DNA of 27,817 nucleotides from a virus: positions 1 through 27,817 of the IMG/VR virus record IMGVR_UViG_3300028025_005025, one strand, 5' to 3'. The notes under the pieces were generated by a model. The model was not told the origin of the DNA, did no database searches, and saw only the letters and a program-made list of their open reading frames with translations. This document shows, one piece after another, positions 1-7,430 of this stretch. The translations under genes were made by a program, and so were the position numbers. Numbering within the stretch: position 1 is the first letter of the stretch; the number at the start of each line of letters is the position of its first letter.

Positions 1-693
1 GGTAATGGCATCACACAGTTCCTTGCAGAAGTGCAAGAAAAGGACTTGGCCAGATCGCATAGATTCGAAGTAATTATCGGAACGCCGAAATGCATGAACG
101 GTTTGGAAAATAGTATTACCAATGCGCTGTTGAATATTCCTGGGGTTCCACAAGCATCAGAATTTCTTCTGGGGCAAAAGAACACTCCCGAAAACAATAA
201 CACTGCGTATACTTCACTGATGTGCGAAGAAGCAATCTTCCCTGGATTAATGATGGGATCCAAACCATTCAAGTATAATAACCGTGTTGAAAATCGTGCA
301 ACATTCTTAGACTATAATGGCGAATCTGCAACCTTTACCTTTCTTTGCGACAAAGACTGGAAAGTGAAAAAGTATTTCGATACATGGATGCGCAAAATCG
401 TAGATCCGGAGAAGAGATATGTTGGTTACTATTCGGATTATACTTGCCAAATCGTCTTAAATTCTTTGGATCAAAAAGACGAAGTAACACAAACATGGAT
501 CATCGAAGAAGCATGGCCTAGAGCAATGGCACCTGTTTCTTTAGCATGGTCAAATACGCAATTCGTTAGACTGCCAGTAACCTTTACTTTCAAAACTTGG
601 AAACTGCAGCAAAATGTCGGATCAAGAATGGAAAATGTGCTTGGTGGACTGGCTGGCGATACATATGCGGACAGAGGTCAACCGCTTGGATAA
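1..693 (+). CDS. Tail tube-fold protein (gp54/gp19-like), 5' partial
   Basis: The reading frame is open from the first base of the window; the first in-window start candidate is a GTG at 31 with no good ribosome site, so the true start probably lies upstream. The C-terminal half has the tail-tube pattern of T4-like phages: a D-Y-T segment, a strand with I-V-L-N-S-L-D, then A-W-P-R, S-L-A-W and a final V-T-F-T-F-K-T-W strand. In T4, gp19 (tube), gp48 (cap) and gp54 (initiator) share this fold. The neighbouring gp26, gp51-like and tape-measure genes point to a baseplate or tube-initiator role (inference). At 220 or more residues it is longer than T4 gp19 (about 163) and shorter than T4 gp54 (about 320). 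The family is fairly sure, the exact gp number is not. Confidence 0.7.
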   Translation, partial: GNGITQFLAEVQEKDLARSHRFEVIIGTPKCMNGLENSITNALLNIPGVPQASEFLLGQKNTPENNNTAYTSLMCEEAIFPGLMMGSKPFKYNNRVENRATFLDYNGESATFTFLCDKDWKVKKYFDTWMRKIVDPEKRYVGYYSDYTCQIVLNSLDQKDEVTQTWIIEEAWPRAMAPVSLAWSNTQFVRLPVTFTFKTWKLQQNVGSRMENVLGGLAGDTYADRGQPLG

Positions 694-709
694 TTATTAG
701 GAGAATATT

Positions 710-1390
710 ATGTTACCCGTTATGGAAACACCAACGTTTCACGTTGATATGATTGGAAGTAAAGAACGAGTTAAATTCAGACCATTCTTGGTCAGAGAAG
801 AAAAATTACTGATTCTGGCATCAGAATCTGAAGATCAAAACGAAATGTTAAACGCGATGCAAGAAATCGTCGAAGTTTGCAGTTTCGGTAAACTGATCGG
901 TAAAGATCTCCCATTCTTTGAACTCCAGAATATCTTTATTAAACTTCGCTCTGAATCAATCGGACAAGTTACAGAGTTTAATTTGGTATGCGGAGAGTGC
1001 GGACACAAAACTCCAGCAGAACTTGATTTGACATCAATCAAACCTACAATTACTGAAGGTCATACAAACAAGATTGATCTCAGTAATGGTCTTGGAGTTA
1101 TTATGCGGTATCCAACTGCACTCGATATGAAGGGTGATTCGACAACATATGATTTGGTCGTTTCATGTATCGATAGTGTATATACCGCAGATGAAGTCTT
1201 CACGACCAAGGACATCCAAAGAAAAGAAGTAGAGCAATTTGTTGACAATTTAACTTCTGAGCAGTTTAAGAAGATTACAGAATTCTTCCTTTCTATGCCC
1301 AGAATTGAACACAAGATTGATTATAATTGTCCTAGTTGTTCGACGCACAATGTTATTTTCCTCGATGGTGTAGAAAGTTTTTTCGAATAA
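710..1390 (+). CDS. 26: Baseplate protein gp26 (T4_baseplate family)
   Basis: The protein has 226 residues, close to T4 gp26 (about 208), and matches the T4 baseplate gp26 family in layout: an N-terminal segment starting P-F-L-V-R-E-E-K-L-L, then a zinc-ribbon-like pair of Cys pairs (C94-x2-C97 and C207-x2-C210). It starts at ATG 710 behind AGGAG at 699-703, 17 bases after the tube-like gene. In T4, gp26 takes part in building the baseplate hub. The last codons before the stop contain a T-TTT-TTC slippery heptamer in the correct phase for -1 frameshifting into the gp51-like frame, so two products are likely: a 226-residue protein and a longer fusion. Its position directly before the tape measure resembles that of the tail assembly chaperones of other tailed phages. 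Confidence 0.85.
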   Translation: MLPVMETPTFHVDMIGSKERVKFRPFLVREEKLLILASESEDQNEMLNAMQEIVEVCSFGKLIGKDLPFFELQNIFIKLRSESIGQVTEFNLVCGECGHKTPAELDLTSIKPTITEGHTNKIDLSNGLGVIMRYPTALDMKGDSTTYDLVVSCIDSVYTADEVFTTKDIQRKEVEQFVDNLTSEQFKKITEFFLSMPRIEHKIDYNCPSCSTHNVIFLDGVESFFE

Positions 1391-1415
1391 CCCTTTCTCA
1401 TGATAACTTGAGGAA
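1378..1415 (+). promoter_or_regulatory. Putative programmed -1 ribosomal frameshift signal
   Basis: Bases 1378-1384 read TTTTTTC in the phase T TTT TTC of the gp26 frame, which is the X-XXY-YYZ arrangement. After a 9-base spacer a hairpin can form: 1394-1400 pairs with 1409-1415 (7 bp including one G-U) around an 8-base loop. A -1 slip moves translation into a frame that stays open to the stop at 1564-1566, adding 60 codons including the whole gp51-like segment. The stem is short and AU-rich. This is inference from pattern, not from measured frameshifting. Confidence 0.6.
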
Positions 1416-1440
1416 TCATTATAAAACCAACTTTATTTTA

Positions 1441-1566
1441 ATGCACGAACATAAATATTCGTTAAGTGAACTTGAAAATATGATTCCTTGGGAAAGGGAA
1501 GTTTATGTTGGTTTATTGGCAATGCACTTAAAAGAAAAAGCAGATAAACAAAGGCAGCAGTATTAA
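1441..1566 (+). CDS. 51: gp51-like baseplate hub assembly segment (probable frameshift extension of gp26)
   Basis: The 41-codon segment from ATG 1441 contains L-E-N-M-I-P-W-E-R-E-V-Y, which I recognise from short gp51-like ORFs following gp26 in T4-like marine phages. T4 gp51 (about 249 residues) is a baseplate hub assembly factor. The ATG at 1441 has no usable ribosome site: the only GAGGAA (1410-1415) is 25 bases upstream. The frame is continuous back through the end of gp26 and is reached by a -1 slip at 1378-1384, giving a fusion of about 285 residues. I therefore infer translation mainly as a gp26-gp51 fusion, with independent initiation possible. Its stop TAA overlaps the tape-measure ATG (TAATG at 1564-1568), suggesting translational coupling. 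Confidence 0.6.
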   Translation: MHEHKYSLSELENMIPWEREVYVGLLAMHLKEKADKQRQQY

Positions 1567-4352
1567 TGGAAACCAAGTCCGCATCAGAAAGATTTGCTAC
1601 GGTCATAGAAACCGCCAAGAACAATTCAAGTTCTGGGGCAAAACCAATGCAATCTGGAGACAAGGACAAATTGTTTTCTGAAATTCGCAAGGTTCTTGAT
1701 GTCAATAAAAATAGACCTGCAGATAAGCAAGCATCAGCAAGATTGATCGACAGTTTTATTGAATCTATTGATAAGAATACTACCGAGGCAATCAGATCAT
1801 TAGAATCTCAAGATAAGAAACTCATGGAAGACACCTTGGATGCAATCACAAAATTGCAATTCAAGACCGTAGAAGAGTTTAAGAAATCTCTAAAAGAAAT
1901 CAATGACCTCGCAGCAAAAATGATTGCTAGAAGCGAGAGTGGTGGACCAAGAGAACTTGGCGACATCGGTAAAGAATTACAAAACAAATCTCTAGACGAA
2001 CGCTTCAAGGCAGAAGGTCTTACCTTAGAAGGAAACGACGACACATTCGTCAATAGATTGAAGCAAGAGTTTTTCGGAAACTCAAAGGAACCTGGAAGAG
2101 AAGGAACGCCAACCAAAGGATTGATCGAAGGTTTCAAAAACTTTGGTAGTGAATTCACAACAGGATTCAAAAAAGGATTAACTCCGCAGAACGGAGTGCT
2201 TGGAAAGGTATTCAATTCTCAAGAATCTCGTCGAGAAGAAATTCGAAGCGAAGTAAACCAATCTAATGAAAGAGTTTCTGAAGTAGATCGCCTGAAGAAA
2301 ATGTTCTCCGAGGCAATTAATAGTAAGACTGAAACTAATAATTCAGCATCTGATTCGAGCAAGACAGAAACTAATCAGTCAACAAATGACAATAATAAGT
2401 CTGTGAACAATAAGTCAACTTCCGAATCAAGTAAGACAGAAACTAATAATTCAGCATCTGATTCGAGCAAGACAGAAACTAATCAGTCGGAAAAACAATC
2501 GATTGCAGAATTCAAGTCTATTGATAAGATGTCAAATCTTACCGAAGAACACAAAAAGATTTTAGAACAACAAGGCATCAAACCTTCTTCTGAAAAAGAC
2601 TTTTCTTACAGAAAAGATGGTAAACCTGTTTCAATGGAAGAGATTAACAAAACTCTTGAAGCAAAATACAAAGAATCGCAGCAACCAAAGGTAAAGATTC
2701 AGTCTGCCAAGAGTGGAATTGTACCCGAAGATAAAAATGATATTTCATCTATCTTAAATGAAATCAAAGACATCATTATAGAAATCAAGGATAAGTTGTT
2801 CGATAAAAAACGTGCTGGAGTTGCACCTTCTGGTAAAAAACAGTTGGATCCAAGTTCCAATGTAAAAGAAGTTATGAATCGTAACAAAGTAGCACAAGCA
2901 GAGGCAGAACAAGCATCTGCTGATGCACAAAAACGTGCAGAAAACATCGACAGGCAAAACGCTGAAAAACTATCGGCGAAGGTAGAAGCAAAAGAAAAAT
3001 CTACTCCAAAGGTAGTGATCGGTGGTACGGAATCAGCAAATTCTAGAGTAACACCAGAAACTCCTGCAACTGGTAATGGTTCGCAAGATGATTCTGGGTC
3101 GCAAGGTGGCGGAGGATCTCTACTTGGCGGAATAACTGGGGCATATGCTGGATTCAAATCTGGTGGACAGAAACTACTAACTGGTCTCAAGAATCAGAGA
3201 TATTCTCCAGGACTTTCCAGATTTGCAGATAAAGCACAAGGATATTTCAACAAAGGAACAACCGTTGTAGAAGGTGTGGCAGGAAAAGTTGTAAGTCGCG
3301 CAAATGCAATAAAGAGCAAGGCGACAGACTTTATCTCAGATCGCGTAGGTGCTTTGCGTAGTAAAGCAACCGACGTCATCAAGAACAGAGGTATTGCCGC
3401 AGAGCAACTGGTAGACAAAAACGGTAAGACTCTGAGTGGTGCTGCAAGGCAATCTCGAATAGGTAAATTGTATAGAGATCGCGCTGCAGGAGTCGCCGAA
3501 AAAGGTAAAGGGATTCTTGGAAAGGCATCTCAATTTGGAAAAGGGATGTTTGGTAAAGCATCTGCAGTTATCGGTAAAGAAGTCGATAAGGGAAGCACCA
3601 TTGGTAAAATTGCCAAAGGTGGTATGAATATGCTTGGAAAAGCAAAGGGTGCGATTAGTAATGTTGCTGAGAAAGCAATGGCATCTTCCGCTGGCAAGGG
3701 AATTACTAAAGCAGCAGGTAAGGGTGGAGCGAAGATAGCAGGTAAAGCAGCAGGTAAATCTCTGCTGAAGAAAATTCCGCTTCTTGGTGTCGGCGCTGGT
3801 CTTGCCTTTGGTGCTGGTCGCCTGATGAAAGGTGACTTCTTAGGTGCTGCAGGAGAAGTTGCATCAGGACTTGCTGGTGGTGTTGGATTTTTAGCAGGGG
3901 GAGCAGGAACTGCTGCATCGTTTGGGATTGATGCTGCTCTTGCAGCAAGAGATATTGCCAATGAAAATAACGAAGAATCAACGGAGGGATCAACTCAATC
4001 CGTCGACGGAGCAAGAGCAGCAGGTGGTCCTGTATCTGCTAATGGTTCTTATCTTGTTGGTGAAAATGGTCCAGAGATATTCTCACCGAATACTGCAGGG
4101 TCTATTAAAACCAATCCTGTTACCAAGAGTAATCTAGAAACAGGAAATAATAGCGGTGCGGCAAATCTAAAGGAGATGACAGAAAGTGCAAAAGAAGATA
4201 CTGCACCAGTCATTAATGTTCCGCCACCGACTGTAATTCAACAACCTGCTCCACCACAACAAAATAATGGTGGTGGTTCTCTACCAATGGATACTGTTAG
4301 AACTGAAGACAGTAGTTGGCAACGGTTCCAAAATAGAAGATCTTTCGGATAA
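1566..4352 (+). CDS. Tail length tape measure protein (gp29-like)
   Basis: A 928-residue protein, the longest in the window, placed after gp26/gp51. It has a charged helical N-terminal part, a low-complexity Ser/Thr/Asn/Lys/Glu segment with an internal duplication at about residues 255-308, a Gly/Ala/Lys-rich region, a hydrophobic stretch at about 730-800, and near the C-terminus the N-G-S-Y-L-V-G-E-N-G-P-E-I-F motif (about 820-840) typical of tape measure proteins. Such proteins set tail length, sit inside the tube and are ejected during infection. T4 gp29 has about 590 residues, so this one is much longer, which predicts a longer tail if the length rule holds. The start is the ATG overlapping the gp51-like stop. 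A terminator follows directly. No enzymatic domain is evident. Confidence 0.8.
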   Translation: METKSASERFATVIETAKNNSSSGAKPMQSGDKDKLFSEIRKVLDVNKNRPADKQASARLIDSFIESIDKNTTEAIRSLESQDKKLMEDTLDAITKLQFKTVEEFKKSLKEINDLAAKMIARSESGGPRELGDIGKELQNKSLDERFKAEGLTLEGNDDTFVNRLKQEFFGNSKEPGREGTPTKGLIEGFKNFGSEFTTGFKKGLTPQNGVLGKVFNSQESRREEIRSEVNQSNERVSEVDRLKKMFSEAINSKTETNNSASDSSKTETNQSTNDNNKSVNNKSTSESSKTETNNSASDSSKTETNQSEKQSIAEFKSIDKMSNLTEEHKKILEQQGIKPSSEKDFSYRKDGKPVSMEEINKTLEAKYKESQQPKVKIQSAKSGIVPEDKNDISSILNEIKDIIIEIKDKLFDKKRAGVAPSGKKQLDPSSNVKEVMNRNKVAQAEAEQASADAQKRAENIDRQNAEKLSAKVEAKEKSTPKVVIGGTESANSRVTPETPATGNGSQDDSGSQGGGGSLLGGITGAYAGFKSGGQKLLTGLKNQRYSPGLSRFADKAQGYFNKGTTVVEGVAGKVVSRANAIKSKATDFISDRVGALRSKATDVIKNRGIAAEQLVDKNGKTLSGAARQSRIGKLYRDRAAGVAEKGKGILGKASQFGKGMFGKASAVIGKEVDKGSTIGKIAKGGMNMLGKAKGAISNVAEKAMASSAGKGITKAAGKGGAKIAGKAAGKSLLKKIPLLGVGAGLAFGAGRLMKGDFLGAAGEVASGLAGGVGFLAGGAGTAASFGIDAALAARDIANENNEESTEGSTQSVDGARAAGGPVSANGSYLVGENGPEIFSPNTAGSIKTNPVTKSNLETGNNSGAANLKEMTESAKEDTAPVINVPPPTVIQQPAPPQQNNGGGSLPMDTVRTEDSSWQRFQNRRSFG
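2331..2380 (+). repeat. 50-bp direct repeat, copy 1 (in tape measure gene)
   Basis: Identical over 50 bases to 2439-2488, with a period of 108 bp (36 codons), so the frame is kept. The preceding bases are also nearly the same. It encodes an Asn/Ser/Thr-rich linker. This looks like a recent in-frame tandem duplication. Confidence 0.95.
2439..2488 (+). repeat. 50-bp direct repeat, copy 2 (in tape measure gene)
   Basis: Second exact copy of 2331-2380. The 58 bases between the copies encode similar but diverged Asn/Ser/Lys-rich sequence. Recombination between the copies would remove 36 codons without shifting the frame. Confidence 0.95.
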
Positions 4353-4381
4353 AAAAAGGGGGACGATTAAGTCCCCCTTTT
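4351..4381. terminator. Bidirectional intrinsic terminator between convergent genes
   Basis: A 7-bp GC-rich stem (4358-4364 with 4371-4377) and 6-base loop is flanked by an A-run on the left and a T-run on the right, so it can end transcription from both sides. It sits between the converging tape measure gene and gp32. Confidence 0.9.
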
Positions 4382-4384
4382 CAT

Positions 4385-5311
4385 TTAGTCGTCTGCGAGA
4401 CTCGAGAAATAACTCATCGTGTCATCTTCATCATCATCAGTATTCCATGGCGGTGTATCACTCGCCTTGGACGCTGCTGGTGCAGACTTCATCTTAGTTT
4501 CAACGAACAGTTCGTCTTCAGCATCGAGAGGAGTAGTCCTTTCGGCAGTAGGAACACGAGCACCAGTCGAGAGAACAGCACTCAACTTGTTCTTCAGTTC
4601 GTCGTATGACTTGAAGTTTGAAGGATCCAGGAACGCATTAAGCGAATGGGTCTTACCCCAAATCTGCTCCAACTTATCTTCGTTATCGTCGAGGGGAGTT
4701 GCACCGTCGAATTCTGACTTATCGTAGTTACGATAACCTTCTACCTGACGAATGCGCAACTTGAAGTTAGCACCTTCCCAAAGGTCGAACGGATTAACAG
4801 GCTTCTCGTCTTCAAACGTCGGTTGCATCACGTCCTTAATCTTATCGAAGATCTTCTTACCATACTTGTAGAGGAAGACCTTACCTTCATTCTCTGGATT
4901 TGCGGGATCGCGAATCACAAGAACGTTGGAGATGTAAGAAAGGCGACGCTTTTGCTTACGAGCAATTTCCTTGTTCGCTTCGATACCTGAGTTCCAAAGT
5001 TCGGAATTCAGTTCGCCAACAGGATCGGGTTTGTTAAGGGTAGTAAGCGAATTTTCGATATACCACTTACCAGTTGGACCTTGGAAACCATGGTCCCAAA
5101 TGCGAACCCACGGAAGTTCTTCACCTGCAGGAGCAGGGAGGAAACGAAGCACTGCTTGACCGTTGCCTGCCTTATCGACAGTCGGTTTCCAGAAACGATC
5201 ATCGTCTCCACGCTTTTCTGTAGTGGGGTTTGCGATTGACTCAACTGCCTTCATGAGTGAGTCGAAATTTCCGCGATTCTTGCGGAGGTCAGATAGTGAA
5301 TTATTTGACAT
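4385..5311 (-). CDS. 32: Single-stranded DNA-binding protein gp32
   Basis: A 308-residue homologue of T4 gp32 (301 residues), which coats single-stranded DNA during replication, recombination and repair. Matching core segments are D-K-A-G-N-G-Q-A-V-L-R-F-L-P (46-59), H-G-F with G-K-W-Y-I-E (74-86), P-E-N-E-G-K-V-F with Y-G-K-K-I-F-D-K-I, and W-E-G-A-N-F. The C-terminal tail is acidic and Ser-rich (D-D-D-E-D-D near the end), as in T4, where the tail contacts gp59 and other partners. The protein contains no cysteine: the zinc module of T4 gp32 is replaced by P-D-P-V-G-E at about 95-100, so the T4 zinc site is lost. The ATG at 5311 follows an AAGGA site. It lies at the end of the gp33-gp59 run, next to its loading partner. 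Confidence 0.95.
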   Translation of the reverse strand: MSNNSLSDLRKNRGNFDSLMKAVESIANPTTEKRGDDDRFWKPTVDKAGNGQAVLRFLPAPAGEELPWVRIWDHGFQGPTGKWYIENSLTTLNKPDPVGELNSELWNSGIEANKEIARKQKRRLSYISNVLVIRDPANPENEGKVFLYKYGKKIFDKIKDVMQPTFEDEKPVNPFDLWEGANFKLRIRQVEGYRNYDKSEFDGATPLDDNEDKLEQIWGKTHSLNAFLDPSNFKSYDELKNKLSAVLSTGARVPTAERTTPLDAEDELFVETKMKSAPAASKASDTPPWNTDDDEDDTMSYFSSLADD

Positions 5312-5346
5312 ATGTATTGTCCTTATGTTTGCGTTGTATGTTGTTT

Positions 5347-5514
5347 TTACTTTGTATCATAATATAAGTCGTCGTCGGAATCATCTTCCCGATTACTATA
5401 GTATTTATACAAATTGTTTTTGCTTTTACGTATTTTATTTACGTCTTTTTCATTATGACGAATGCGGTCAGAACCACGATCTTCATAATAATCGTTTCTA
5501 CGAGACTTACCCAT
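5347..5514 (-). CDS. Small highly charged protein between gp59 and gp32
   Basis: A 55-residue ORF starting with M-G-K-S-R-R and ending with an acidic/Tyr stretch (D-D-S-D-D-D-L-Y-Y). It begins 2 bases after the gp59 stop and ends 35 bases before the gp32 start, filling an otherwise empty gap in the same direction. The basic N-terminal half and acidic C-terminal half suggest a nucleic-acid or gp32/gp59-associated role, but that is only inference from position and charge. I do not recognise a family. It contains a TATAAATA late box in its coding sequence. Confidence 0.65.
   Translation of the reverse strand: MGKSRRNDYYEDRGSDRIRHNEKDVNKIRKSKNNLYKYYSNREDDSDDDLYYDTK
5402..5409 (-). promoter_or_regulatory. 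T4-type late promoter box upstream of gp32
   Basis: TATAAATA on the minus strand, the exact T4 late promoter consensus, about 90 bases before the gp32 start. It lies inside the 55-residue ORF, where it encodes part of Y-K-Y-Y, so coincidence is possible. It could give late expression of gp32. Confidence 0.45.
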
Positions 5515-5516
5515 AG

Positions 5517-6101
5517 TTAGTGTACCACCGTCCCAATCTCCTGTTCTAGTTGGCGGATATAGTAATCTTTGTCAATTTTGACAAAGGGTTTATATTTCTT
5601 TACCAAATGCACGAAGTCATTCCAAATAAAATCATTCGATAAAGAACTATAGTCGGTATTCTCTATTATACCTATTTTTGCCAAAATAGCAATAGATTCT
5701 AGAGAAATCTTTTTACCAAGATAAAGTTTTATTACTTTAGGATGTTGTCCGTCAATTACTTCAAATGGATCACCGTCTGCATAGAGAGTCTGGATATCTT
5801 GTTTAAAAGTGTATCCCAATTTCTGCATACGTATCTGCCACTCTGCATAGACTTCATTTGCCTCTGCATCGAAGACACCACCCCACTGATTCCCAGACAC
5901 AAAATTAGCAACTAGAAAATCAATGATCTCAGTTTTAGTTTTTGTTTCTGCAAGTTTGCGCAGAGCAAATAAGTCTTTGCGTTTCAGAAATGCTTCTCTT
6001 GAAACCTTCACCCCCTTACGGGATTTGGTAATATCGAAATCAGGTCTAGTGAAATGTAATCTCAATGAGAGATACAATTGATACACTTGAAGTGAGTCCA
6101 T
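5517..6101 (-). CDS. 59: Replicative helicase loader gp59
   Basis: A 194-residue protein resembling T4 gp59 (217 residues), which binds forked DNA and gp32 and loads the gp41 helicase. Supporting segments are the N-terminal L-Q-V-Y-Q-L-Y-L-S-L-R-L-H-F, then F-D-I-T-K-S-R-K-G-V-K-V, F-L-V-A-N-F-V-S-G-N-Q-W-G-G, and the C-terminal I-W-N-D-F-V-H-L-V-K-K-Y-K-P-F. The start ATG at 6101 overlaps the gp33 stop (TAATG), so translation is probably coupled. It is followed by a small ORF and gp32, its known partner in T4. All parts of the family length are present. Confidence 0.9.
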   Translation of the reverse strand: MDSLQVYQLYLSLRLHFTRPDFDITKSRKGVKVSREAFLKRKDLFALRKLAETKTKTEIIDFLVANFVSGNQWGGVFDAEANEVYAEWQIRMQKLGYTFKQDIQTLYADGDPFEVIDGQHPKVIKLYLGKKISLESIAILAKIGIIENTDYSSLSNDFIWNDFVHLVKKYKPFVKIDKDYYIRQLEQEIGTVVH

Positions 6102-6367
6102 TAGAGAGGCAAAACCCCATCATCGTTTTTCAACATGTTGAGTTGCTGCGCTTCGACTCGAATCTTTTCTTTAAGTGATGAACTGATGAGACTAGCAACA
6201 GAGCCCACCTCAATATTTCGCTTCTCGCAGTAGTCTATTAGAATATCCATACAGGGTGTTCTAGATTCTCTTGCAAGTTTCTCAATAAAGATGGAAAACT
6301 CTGCTGCTGTCTTAAATTGCTTTGTAATTAAAAACTCATCAGTTAGTGGAATTTCTTCCGTTGTCAT
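6101..6367 (-). CDS. 33: Late promoter transcription accessory protein gp33
   Basis: An 88-residue protein matching the short gp33 proteins of T4-like marine phages; T4 gp33 has 112 residues. In T4, gp33 binds the RNA polymerase flap and links the sliding clamp to late transcription together with the sigma-like gp55. Visible family features are an acidic N-terminus, the helix around I-L-I-D-Y-C-E-K-R-N-I-E, then A-S-L-I-S-S-S-L-K-E-K-I and A-Q-Q-L-N-M-L-K. Position directly upstream of gp59 supports the call. Its presence agrees with the TATAAATA-type boxes in this window. The ATG at 6367 follows an AGGA site 3 bases after the lysin gene stop. Confidence 0.8.
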   Translation of the reverse strand: MTTEEIPLTDEFLITKQFKTAAEFSIFIEKLARESRTPCMDILIDYCEKRNIEVGSVASLISSSLKEKIRVEAQQLNMLKNDDGVLPL

Positions 6368-6370
6368 AAT

Positions 6371-6991
6371 CTATCCTGCGTAAAAAATATGTCTACCGAT
6401 TTTAGTAACTCGTTGTAATTTCCAACCTGGATTGACATAATCCGCATGGTAGAACAACACGTTATTATTAACTACTATACGCGTATTGATCTCAGAAGTC
6501 AATACTTTTTTCGCAATATCTTTTGCTTCAGCATATAATACTGGGTCTTTGGCAGGTCGACGCATACACGTCCAACTGAACTGACAGACCCTACTTGTTC
6601 TCTGATAAACGACAGAGCAAACGTTTGATGGATATTTTGGATTGCGTGCACGATTCATTGTAACACCAGCAACCGCGATTTTACCCTTTCTGGGTTCATT
6701 ACCTGCTTCGTAGTAGATGTTGTCTGCTAGGCAAGTTATTGCCTGAGAGTTTTGTGACAGGTATTTCTTTTTTTCTTTTTGAATTTTAGTTTGTATAATT
6801 TCTTCTTGTTTTTGTAAGATTTCTTGTTTTTGTCGTTTTACGCTTTCGACTTTCTCATATCCACCGACAGTGTATTCCATTGCGGTGTCTTCGATTCTTT
6901 CTTTTGCATAACTCAATGATATACAATATGTTACAATTACTAGTAAAAATGCAGAAAGAACTTTCAATGTCTTCTTATTGAAGGAAGGCAT
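6371..6991 (-). CDS. Membrane-anchored cell wall hydrolase, SleB family
   Basis: A 206-residue protein with an N-terminal hydrophobic anchor (about 8-28), a Gln/Lys/Glu-rich coiled stretch (about 45-80), and a SleB/hydrolase_2 domain (about 83-206). The domain shows A-D-N-I-Y-Y-E-A-G-N-E (candidate catalytic Glu95), A-V-A-G-V-T-M-N-R, V-C-S-V-V-Y-Q and C-Q-F-S-W. The family cleaves peptidoglycan glycan strands, so this is a probable lysin acting from the inner membrane. I chose ATG 6991, behind GAGGAA, over an upstream in-frame GTG at 7111, which would add 40 residues before the anchor. The gene lies between the tmRNA and gp33. A signal-anchor (SAR-type) export route is plausible but not shown. 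Confidence 0.85.
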   Translation of the reverse strand: MPSFNKKTLKVLSAFLLVIVTYCISLSYAKERIEDTAMEYTVGGYEKVESVKRQKQEILQKQEEIIQTKIQKEKKKYLSQNSQAITCLADNIYYEAGNEPRKGKIAVAGVTMNRARNPKYPSNVCSVVYQRTSRVCQFSWTCMRRPAKDPVLYAEAKDIAKKVLTSEINTRIVVNNNVLFYHADYVNPGWKLQRVTKIGRHIFYAG

Positions 6992-7129
6992 CTCTATTCC
7001 TCGGATTGTTGAACTGGAGAGAGGATTATCCAGTGACTCCCTACACTGGGCACTTTTTTTCAAAGGTGCATTATATTTAGGGTTTCGAGACCCTTGATAG
7101 TCTTTTTTCACCGCTAAATTAGAACGGTT
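6992..7129 (-). other. Leader between the tmRNA and the lysin gene
   Basis: 138 bases without a supported gene. On the minus strand two small hairpins can form: 7079-7083 with 7090-7094 (5 bp) and 7030-7035 with 7044-7049 (6 bp). A TATAAT lies at 7075-7070 but has no convincing -35. It is probably the 5' leader of the lysin gene or processed read-through from the tmRNA transcript. Confidence 0.4.
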
Positions 7130-7426
7130 GGCGGTTTATTCTGTTTCGAGGGAAACCGCCGAAAACCCAATGACTTACTGCTTACGCAGCAAGGGCAAAG
7201 GCAACGTTATCGTTTGCATTTACTTTTTATGGGCGCTTTACCCAGTCAATCAGTCTACTCTCACCTTCAACTCGCAGTCGAATCCTAAGTACACCCCCAT
7301 CAACTATACACTGGATCATTGAGTATTATCAGGCATCTTACGCCCTCTCCCCAATGTATAGATGGTGGAGGTGAGGGGAGTTGCACCCCTGTCCTACGCA
7401 GCATTCAGTTTGTATCAACAACTGAT
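7130..7426 (-). ncRNA. ssrA: Circularly permuted two-piece tmRNA
   Basis: Read on the minus strand, the acceptor piece comes first: a T-arm (stem 7390-7386 with 7378-7374, 7-base loop TGCAACT), the 3' acceptor strand 7373-7367, discriminator A at 7366 and encoded CCA at 7365-7363. After a 64-base intervening segment the coding piece begins at 7298 with GGGGGTG, followed by GGATTCGAC, the tmRNA 5' signature. The two acceptor strands (7298-7292 with 7367-7373) form 7 pairs, with G-U at the third position, the alanine identity element. The tag frame follows at 7217-7182. The coding piece probably ends after the hairpin 7160-7153/7137-7130. CTGCG after GGATTCGA can pair with CGTAG just before the T-arm, as helix P2 requires. 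tmRNA rescues stalled ribosomes. The outer ends are estimates. Confidence 0.93.
7182..7217 (-). other. tmRNA proteolysis-tag reading frame (ANDNVAFALAA)
   Basis: Starting at the resume codon GCA (7217-7215) the frame reads A-N-D-N-V-A-F-A-L-A-A and stops at TAA (7184-7182). The start A-N-D and end A-L-A-A match the degradation tags added to stalled proteins by bacterial tmRNA. The A-L-A-A end is the usual ClpXP/ClpAP recognition end. The tag is a functional-looking 11 residues, with no sign of decay. Confidence 0.93.
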
Positions 7427-7430
7427 ATTC

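Noticed and set aside
1450-1457. CATAAATA on the plus strand inside the gp51-like segment
   Set aside because: It fits a relaxed late box but lies within coding sequence, just before a coupled gene; I have no other support for a promoter there.
3530-3961. A 143-codon Ala/Pro-rich minus-strand ORF opposite the tape measure gene
   Set aside because: Its composition mirrors the Gly/Ala/Lys-rich tape measure region in reverse; no ribosome site or homology is recognised.
6992-7111. Upstream GTG start (7111) for the SleB-type hydrolase
   Set aside because: It would put 40 hydrophilic residues before the membrane anchor, while ATG 6991 has a good ribosome site.
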